A stretch of 10,946 bases of DNA. Origin: UBA7485 sp050945075 (GTDB taxonomy: Bacteria > Bacillota > Clostridia > Eubacteriales > Eubacteriaceae). Position numbers and translations under genes: made by a program. The DNA lies in the NCBI GenBank assembly GCA_050945075.1, contig JBMNSG010000073.1, positions 1 through 10,946 of the forward strand. Direction: 5' to 3'. This document shows, one piece after another, positions 6,409-10,946 of the stretch. The stretch's first letter is position 1. Each line of letters begins with the position of its first letter. The notes beneath the pieces were generated by a model that did no database searches, was not told where the DNA came from, and was given only the letters and a program-made list of their open reading frames with translations.

Positions 6409-7564
6409 AACCGGCATTGACCGGACGGTCAGGCGGGGTACGAAGGAGCTGCGGTGCGGCTATACCACGGGCTCCTGTGCAGCGGCAGCGGCGCAGGGCG
6501 CGGTATCGATGCTGATTACGGGAGAGATTCCGGAAACGGTCACCATTGATACGCCCAGGGGTATTGAACTGACGCTTGCCCTTGAGGACTGCAGGCCCGG
6601 GGCGCTGGCCGCCTCCTGTGCCGTTGTCAAGGACGGCGGAGACGATCCCGATGCAACGAACGGACTCAGGATCTACGCACAGGCGGAGTACACCGGCGGA
6701 CAGGGAATCGAGATTGCCGGAGGGACCGGTGTAGGTCAGGTTACCCGCAAAGGACTGCAGATCCCGCCGGGCGAGGCTGCAGTCAATCCGGTCCCGCGCC
6801 GGATGATCAGACACGAGGTTCGCAAGGCTCTGTCCCGGTATGGCAAAGATCCCGATGCCGGCGTGCGCATTACACTGAGCATACCCGGCGGTGAGGAGGT
6901 TGCTGCCCGTACCTTTAATCCCCGGCTCGGGATTGAAGGCGGACTGTCCATTCTCGGAACCAGCGGAATCGTCGTTCCCATGAGCGAGGATGCACTCACG
7001 GAATCGATGCATCTGGAGCTGTCTATCAAAAAGGAAGCGCTCCTCGAAAACGGAGAAGAGCTGACTGCGGTTTATGTCCCGGGAAATTACGGGGCGGATT
7101 TTGCAGCAGAGCTGGGAATTCCCCGTGACAGTGTCATCAAAACCAGCAATTATATAGGTTTTATGCTTGATGAAGCGCTGTCCATGGGCTTCCGGAAGAT
7201 TCTGCTTATCGGTGATCTTGGAAAACTGGTTAAGGTAGCCGGAGGCAATTTCCAGACTCATTCCAAAACCAGTGATGCCAGAATGGAGATTCTCACCGCA
7301 CATGCGGCGCTGCAGGGAGCCGGTCCTGATACTCTCCGGAGAATCATGAACTGTACCACCACAGCAGCGGCAGCGGATATTATCCGGGAAGAGGGGCTGG
7401 AGCCGGTATGGCCGGCACTGGCAGATAAAATCCGTGAACGGTGCGCTATCCGCACCTTCGGAGAGATCGAAATTGCAGTGGTGGTGTTTGAACGGGATTA
7501 CGGACTGCTGGCACAGACTGACAATGCCGCGGACATGATTGCACGGGCTGCCGGGAAAGAGTGA
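6392..7564 (+). CDS. cbiD: Cobalt-precorrin-5B C1-methyltransferase CbiD
   Basis: CbiD methylates C1 of cobalt-precorrin-5B with S-adenosylmethionine, giving cobalt-precorrin-6A. It is a hallmark of the anaerobic pathway and is unrelated to the tetrapyrrole methylase fold of the other methyltransferases. The 390-residue protein shows the family motifs in order: RCGYTTGSCAAAAA (21-34), VVKDGGDDPDATNG, GTGVGQVTRKGL, NPVPRRMI, GGLSILGTSGIVVPMSE, SNYIGFMLDEA and the C-terminal GDLGKLVKVAGG followed by THSKTSDAR. The ATG at 6392 is the only good in-frame start before the first motif. It lies within the 3' end of cbiL and lacks a strong ribosome binding site, so translation is probably coupled to cbiL. 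The N-terminal 20 residues are basic and longer than in many relatives. The stop overlaps the region of the cbiE start. Confidence 0.95.
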   Translation: MTSKTKTGIDRTVRRGTKELRCGYTTGSCAAAAAQGAVSMLITGEIPETVTIDTPRGIELTLALEDCRPGALAASCAVVKDGGDDPDATNGLRIYAQAEYTGGQGIEIAGGTGVGQVTRKGLQIPPGEAAVNPVPRRMIRHEVRKALSRYGKDPDAGVRITLSIPGGEEVAARTFNPRLGIEGGLSILGTSGIVVPMSEDALTESMHLELSIKKEALLENGEELTAVYVPGNYGADFAAELGIPRDSVIKTSNYIGFMLDEALSMGFRKILLIGDLGKLVKVAGGNFQTHSKTSDARMEILTAHAALQGAGPDTLRRIMNCTTTAAAADIIREEGLEPVWPALADKIRERCAIRTFGEIEIAVVVFERDYGLLAQTDNAADMIARAAGKE

Positions 7565-7572
7565 GGCTGCGG

Positions 7573-8244
7573 ATGAACAATACAGATAAGACACAGACAC
7601 CGCTGGTTACAGTGGCCGGGCTGGGCCCGGGCCATCCGGATTATATCCTGCCGGTGGTTTTAAAACAGTGCCGCAAGGCGCAGGTGCTGGTGTCCGGGAC
7701 GCGTCATCTGGAGAGTCTGAGACAGGTCTTCGGAGAAGACTGGCAGCCGCAGCAGCATATCGTGCTGGGCTCCGGCCATCCGCTTGCAGAAAGCTTTGAA
7801 AAGATTGAAGAAGCCCTTGCAGCGGAACAGGAAATTCTGATTCTGGTTTCCGGAGACACCGGTTATTACAGCATGCTCAGCACCATCAGGAAGAAGCTGC
7901 CGGATGTGGAGCTTAAAGTGATTCCCGGAATTTCCTCGCTGCAGTATTTTTTCGCGGCGCTGGGAATGAGCTGGCAGGACGCGCTGATGATGAGTCTGCA
8001 CGGACGGGAGCAGGATCTGGATGCAGCCCTGAAAACAGGGAAAACCATCGGGCTGCTTACGGACAGTTCACATGGCACGGCATGGATTGCCGGAAAGATG
8101 ATGGCGGATTATCCCGGACGTATGATTTATACGGGTGAAGAGCTCTCCTATCCGGAAGAAACCATTACGGCTCAGCTCCCGGCGGATGCGCTGCATTACA
8201 AAGAGAAGGGGATGGCGGTTGTGATAATCGCAGGTGAAGCATGA
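7573..8244 (+). CDS. cbiE: Cobalt-precorrin-7 C5-methyltransferase CbiE
   Basis: CbiE adds the C5 methyl group to cobalt-precorrin-7, forming cobalt-precorrin-8 for CbiC. The 223-residue tetrapyrrole methylase shows VAGLGPGHPDY (14-24), the VSGDTGYYSM motif (92-101), IPGISSLQYFFAALG (117-131) and MSLHGR (140-145), all typical of CbiE and the N-terminal half of CobL. Here CbiE and CbiT are separate proteins rather than the fused CobL type. I prefer the ATG at 7573 because TGAGG lies six to seven bases upstream; a GTG at 7561 in the same frame would add four residues and overlap the cbiD stop. The end overlaps the cbiT start as ATGA. Confidence 0.92.
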   Translation: MNNTDKTQTPLVTVAGLGPGHPDYILPVVLKQCRKAQVLVSGTRHLESLRQVFGEDWQPQQHIVLGSGHPLAESFEKIEEALAAEQEILILVSGDTGYYSMLSTIRKKLPDVELKVIPGISSLQYFFAALGMSWQDALMMSLHGREQDLDAALKTGKTIGLLTDSSHGTAWIAGKMMADYPGRMIYTGEELSYPEETITAQLPADALHYKEKGMAVVIIAGEA

Positions 8245-8849
8245 ACAGAAGATATCTGCCCTATGAAGACAGTGAATTTATCCGTGCCCGGGTCCCGATG
8301 ACAAAAAAAAGCATCAGGATTCTCACCACCGGGCTGCTGGGACTGGAACCGGGAGACACAGTTGTGGATATCGGCGCCGGGACCGGGGGCCTGACGCTGG
8401 AAGCAGCCAGACAGGTTCCGGAAGGCAAAGTCTATGCGGTTGAACAGAAGGAAGAAGCCTGCGAGCTGATCGAGAAAAACATCCATCAGTTCGGAGCCGG
8501 CAACGTCCGGCTGATCCGCGGCCATGCACCGGATGTACTATGGCCCATTGGCAGCTGTGATAAAATCATGGTAGGCGGATCCGGGAGCGAGCTGGCAGGT
8601 ATTTTCAAATGGGCCTCCGATCACCTGAATCCGGAAGGACGGATCGCCGCCAATTTTGTAACCATAGAAAATGCTGCCGACTGTATCCGTCTGATGAATG
8701 AATATTTTGACGATGCAGAGCTGATCCAGGCAGGAATATCCGAAGGCTCATCGGCCGGGGGACTGACACTGCTCAAAGCACAGAATCCGATTTTTATCGT
8801 AACCGGAAAACAGCGTGAACAGAACCTGGAGGACGATCAGTCTGACTGA
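8241..8849 (+). CDS. cbiT: Cobalt-precorrin-6B C15-methyltransferase (decarboxylating) CbiT
   Basis: CbiT methylates C15 and removes the acetate carboxyl at C12 of cobalt-precorrin-6B, giving cobalt-precorrin-7 for CbiE. The 202-residue protein has a class I (Rossmann-type) methyltransferase fold. It starts with the family segment RVPMTKKSIR (17-26), followed by the SAM-binding VVDIGAGTGGLTLEAA (41-56), the acidic YAVEQ strand end (65-69), a GHAPDVL segment and IMVGGSGSEL (109-118). The start overlaps the cbiE stop (ATGA) and AGGTG lies just upstream, so the pair is translationally coupled. Overlap and order cbiE-cbiT match the functional pairing seen in the CobL fusion. The polar C-terminal tail (EQNLEDDQSD) is short and of unknown role. 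Confidence 0.93.
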   Translation: MNRRYLPYEDSEFIRARVPMTKKSIRILTTGLLGLEPGDTVVDIGAGTGGLTLEAARQVPEGKVYAVEQKEEACELIEKNIHQFGAGNVRLIRGHAPDVLWPIGSCDKIMVGGSGSELAGIFKWASDHLNPEGRIAANFVTIENAADCIRLMNEYFDDAELIQAGISEGSSAGGLTLLKAQNPIFIVTGKQREQNLEDDQSD

Positions 8850-8865
8850 TAACGGGAAGAGGAAG

Positions 8866-9408
8866 ATGACAGAAGCGAATCAGAATGGCTGCGCTGCGGC
8901 CGATACGACAGAAAAAGATATACATGGAGACAGCCAGATCTCTGCGCCCAGCCATGAAGACGAAACAGCCGGCGCGCATACCCATGCGGACGGAACGGTG
9001 CACACGCACAGCTATGAAGACGAAACAGCCGGCATGCATACTCATGCAGACGGAACGGTGCATACGCACAGCCATGAAGACGAAACAGCGGCCATGCATA
9101 CTCATGCAGACGGAACCGTGCACACGCACGGCCATAATCACGGACATACGCATAAGAACACCCAGGCTGTCATCAACCGGCTTTCACGGGCCATCGGCCA
9201 TCTGGAAGCGGTCAAGCGCATGGTCGAAGAAGGACGGGACTGTACGGATGTCCTGATCCAGATTGCAGCTGTGCGGTCCGCCGTCAACAACATCGGCAAG
9301 ATTATTCTGCAGGATCATATCGACCACTGTATCGTGGAAGCGGTTCAGGAGGGCGACAGCCAGGCGCTGGAAGATCTGAACACGGCAATCGACCGCTTTA
9401 TCAAGTAA
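8866..9408 (+). CDS. CsoR/RcnR-family metal sensor with a His-rich repeated N-terminus
   Basis: The C-terminal part (about 99-180) is a CsoR-type, all-helical DNA-binding repressor domain: RLSRAIGHLEAVKRMVEEGRDC, then a helix with VRSAVNNIGKIILQDHIDHC. Cys126, His151 and Cys155 have the +25/+29 spacing of the Cys-His-Cys copper(I) site of CsoR. RcnR-type nickel/cobalt sensors have His at the last position. The N-terminal half is unusual: three 20-residue repeats (29-48, 49-68, 69-88), each with HTHADGTVHTH, then GHNHGHTH. This tract should bind several metal ions. I chose the ATG at 8866 because GAAGAGGAAG lies just upstream; the frame is open to an ATG at 8815 inside cbiT. The gene starts 16 bases after cbiT and is probably in the same operon, so control of cobalt or corrin genes is a reasonable inference. 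Copper or nickel remain possible. I saw no G-tract operator of the CsoR/RcnR type nearby. Confidence 0.88.
   Translation: MTEANQNGCAAADTTEKDIHGDSQISAPSHEDETAGAHTHADGTVHTHSYEDETAGMHTHADGTVHTHSHEDETAAMHTHADGTVHTHGHNHGHTHKNTQAVINRLSRAIGHLEAVKRMVEEGRDCTDVLIQIAAVRSAVNNIGKIILQDHIDHCIVEAVQEGDSQALEDLNTAIDRFIK
8950..9129 (+). repeat. Three in-frame 60-bp tandem repeats encoding His-rich units
   Basis: Units are 8950-9009, 9010-9069 and 9070-9129. Each encodes S-[HY]-EDETA-[GA]-[AM]-HTHADGTVHTH. Nucleotide identity between units is high, including at third codon positions, which indicates recent expansion by slippage or unequal exchange. The reading frame is kept because the unit is a multiple of three. 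The number of copies may vary between strains, changing the metal-binding capacity of the protein. Confidence 0.95.
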
Positions 9409-9639
9409 AGCGTTATAAAAAATTACACGTAATGGTTAAGAATATCTCATCCGGAGGAACGGGCTCTCAATTGTTTTCCGCTTCTCTCTATGATTAAATG
9501 GAAACCGTAAAATAGAATATCAGGATGCAGATTCGGGCAATCCGGTGGAATTCCGGAACGATCAGGTCACTGTTAAAAGTCAGGGCTCCGGCTGCGTTCA
9601 GGCTGGAACTCTCCATCGAAGAAGATTCCGCGGAATACC
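9409..9639. other. Intergenic stretch between the csoR-type gene and the hemA terminator
   Basis: No recognisable gene or RNA family. The first part is AT-rich. TTGTTT (9471-9476) and TTAAAT (9494-9499) with a 17-base spacer are a weak promoter candidate for a hemA leader transcript. ATTCCGCGGAAT (9625-9636) is a perfect 12-base palindrome just before the terminator. A 41-codon frame from an ATG at 9525 ends within the terminator stem (stop 9648-9650) but has no strong ribosome binding site or recognisable product. A GGCTGGAAC at 9601-9609 only faintly recalls a T-box antiterminator, and I see no stem I elements to support one. Confidence 0.4.
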
Positions 9640-9669
9640 GCTTTTTCTGACTTCAGAAAAAGCTTTTTT
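9640..9669 (+). terminator. Intrinsic terminator upstream of hemA
   Basis: GCTTTTTCTG (9640-9649) pairs perfectly with CAGAAAAAGC (9654-9663) around an ACTT loop, followed by six T residues (9664-9669) and a further AT-rich stretch. It could end the cbi-csoR transcript, but it lies 231 bases past that stop and only 67 bases before the hemA start, so it could also act as an attenuator in a hemA leader. The A-rich right arm makes it usable on both strands. Confidence 0.88.
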
Positions 9670-9736
9670 ATTATTCCGGCGGCCACAAATAATTCAGAAC
9701 ATACAGGAAACACAGGAAACCTGAAGAAAGGAAACC

Positions 9737-10946
9737 ATGCAGCTCGCAGTAGCAGGAATCAGTCATATTAATACACCCCAGAACATACGGGAAAAAGCTG
9801 CGTTCACCAGACGGAGGGCTTCCGAAGGAATGGAAAAACTGCTTGAGGAAGAGATGATCGACGAGGTCATGATTCTCTCGACCTGCAACCGCAGTGAAAT
9901 TTACGCAATATCGGAAAACCCGCAGTGTGCAGCCAGCGTTCTTTCTGCTTTTTATATGCTCAAATCTCCGGAGCTCAAGGACTATCTGTACTGGAAGACC
10001 GGGGACGAGGCGCTCAAGCATTTGTACAAGGTCGCATCCGGATTCGACTCGATGATTCTCGGGGAGGATCAGATTCTGGGCCAGACCAAGGACGCCCTGA
10101 CTCTGGCGGGCGAGACTGGTGCATCCGGAAAGTTTTTAAACAAAATTGTCCGTGAGGCTGTCACCTACGCCAAGAAAACCAAGGAAAAGTATGCGGTTTC
10201 CGAATCACCGCGGTCGCTGTCTTCTACAGCAGTCAAGAAAATCATGCGGATGATTCCGGACTACGCGGATAAACAAGTCGTGATTGTAGGCTCCGGAAAA
10301 ATGGGGCTGCTCACACTGCGTTATATGGCCTCTGAGGGCTTTAACCATGTGACCATGACCAACCGCACCTATCACGAAGGGGACGAATACAGGGAGATTT
10401 ACCGGCCGCTGAACGTGGTTCCCTATCATGAGCGCTATGAAGTAATCCGGGATGCCGATATCGTGATCTCCGCGACTTCATCGCCTCATCTGGTCCTGCG
10501 GAAGAACGAGATGCTGGCGCGCAGCAAACCGCTGCTGCTGGCGGATCTGGCCATGCCCAGGGATATCGATCCGGAAATCGGAAACATGGAACAGACAACA
10601 TTGCTTTCCATCGATGACTTCAGACATATGTTCGATGAGAGCAGCCGTTATCTGGAAAGCGTCTCCGATCAGGTAGATGCAGAAATAGTCGGGGAAGTGG
10701 CAGCGATCAACGAGTGGATCGCCGGGACACGGACCGATGCCATCACCGAACGGCTGATGGCGGGTGTAAAAGAACGCTCCGATGAAACAATCGAAATTCT
10801 GAACGGACGATATGGATTTACCGGAAAGGACCTGAAATTTCTGGAGAAAATCATACGCTCCGAATTTCGCAAGCAGGTGATGCCTACAGTGCTGCGGCTC
10901 AAGGAGCTTGAGGATCCGGCACAGATTCAGGCGATTGAAAAAGCCG
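9737..10946 (+). CDS. hemA: Glutamyl-tRNA reductase HemA, 3' end outside the window
   Basis: HemA reduces glutamyl-tRNA(Glu) with NADPH to glutamate-1-semialdehyde, the first committed step of C5-pathway tetrapyrrole synthesis, which feeds uroporphyrinogen III to the corrin pathway. The frame is open from the ATG at 9737 to the right edge (403 codons). Family lengths suggest only a short C-terminal piece is missing. The catalytic Cys50 lies in ILSTCNRSEIY (47-56). Further motifs are the conserved His95 region leading into VASGFDSMILGEDQILGQTK (99-118), SPRSLSSTAV (158-167) and the NADPH-binding VVIVGSGKMG (181-190), followed by the helical dimerisation domain. The start has AAAGGAAA a few bases upstream. 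Separation from the cbi genes by a terminator suggests its own promoter or leader control. Downstream genes of haem/corrin synthesis are expected but not visible. Confidence 0.95.
   Translation, partial: MQLAVAGISHINTPQNIREKAAFTRRRASEGMEKLLEEEMIDEVMILSTCNRSEIYAISENPQCAASVLSAFYMLKSPELKDYLYWKTGDEALKHLYKVASGFDSMILGEDQILGQTKDALTLAGETGASGKFLNKIVREAVTYAKKTKEKYAVSESPRSLSSTAVKKIMRMIPDYADKQVVIVGSGKMGLLTLRYMASEGFNHVTMTNRTYHEGDEYREIYRPLNVVPYHERYEVIRDADIVISATSSPHLVLRKNEMLARSKPLLLADLAMPRDIDPEIGNMEQTTLLSIDDFRHMFDESSRYLESVSDQVDAEIVGEVAAINEWIAGTRTDAITERLMAGVKERSDETIEILNGRYGFTGKDLKFLEKIIRSEFRKQVMPTVLRLKELEDPAQIQAIEKA

Noticed and set aside
6398..7600. 400-codon open frame on the minus strand opposite cbiD
   Set aside because: CbiD on the + strand is unmistakable; the antisense product has low-information composition, no family motif and no supporting ribosome binding site.
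8815..8865. Earlier ATG for the CsoR-type gene at 8815
   Set aside because: It lies inside cbiT, lacks as good a ribosome binding site as the ATG at 8866, and adds residues read from the cbiT tail.
8794..9153. Minus-strand frame with repeated Met/Val/His units opposite the His-rich repeats
   Set aside because: The repetition is simply the complement of the 60-bp coding repeat of the CsoR-type gene.
9600..9640. T-box antiterminator-like GGCTGGAAC upstream of the hemA terminator
   Set aside because: It deviates from the conserved T-box sequence and I find no stem I, specifier loop or AG-rich bulge upstream.
9525..9650. 41-codon frame ending inside the terminator before hemA
   Set aside because: There is only a weak ribosome binding site, no recognisable product, and a frame of this length is expected by chance.

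Overview
The window holds part of an anaerobic (early cobalt insertion) cobalamin biosynthesis cluster. It probably comes from an anaerobic member of the Bacillota (Firmicutes), perhaps Clostridia. That assignment is an inference from the Cbi-type enzymes, purine-rich ribosome binding sites close to the starts, tight gene packing with ATGA overlaps, and a CsoR-type regulator with a His-rich N-terminus. I cannot name the genus. Every convincing gene is on the + strand.

Layout. (1) 3-812: the 3' part of a gene entering from the left edge, encoding a highly charged, helical, coiled-coil-like protein of unknown function. (2) 865-2253: a two-gene unit, a nicotinamidase-type cysteine hydrolase (pncA-like) followed by a TIM-barrel sugar-phosphate isomerase/epimerase-family protein. 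(3) 2254-2645: a gene-free stretch with a 35-bp degenerate tandem repeat, four alternating complementary GC-rich arms (a terminator-like or switch-like element), a candidate promoter and an 11-bp purine-rich repeat. (4) 2646-8849: cbiA, a PduX-type L-threonine kinase, cbiC, cbiL, cbiD, cbiE and cbiT, mostly overlapping or nearly abutting. The one larger gap (kinase to cbiC) is filled by a 37-bp tandem repeat with hairpin potential. (5) 8866-9408: a CsoR-family metal sensor with three 20-residue His-rich repeats, 16 bases after cbiT. (6) 9409-9736: a gene-free stretch with a strong intrinsic terminator (9640-9669). (7) 9737 to the right edge: hemA (glutamyl-tRNA reductase), missing only its C-terminal end.

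How the genes fit together. HemA commits glutamate to 5-aminolevulinate and so to the tetrapyrrole ring. CbiL, CbiD, CbiT and CbiE place the C20, C1, C15 and C5 methyl groups on the cobalt-corrin intermediates (CbiT also decarboxylates), and CbiC makes cobyrinate. CbiA amidates side chains a and c. The kinase makes L-threonine-O-3-phosphate, the precursor of the aminopropanol linker. CbiF, CbiG, CbiH, CbiJ, a cobaltochelatase, uroporphyrinogen III methyltransferase and the late Cob enzymes are not in this window and must be encoded elsewhere if the pathway is complete.

Most of the window is recognisable biology. The parts least explained by known families are the repeat-rich non-coding junctions, the alternating-arm element before cbiA, and the His-repeat CsoR protein, which may be a cobalt or nickel sensor tied to corrin synthesis.
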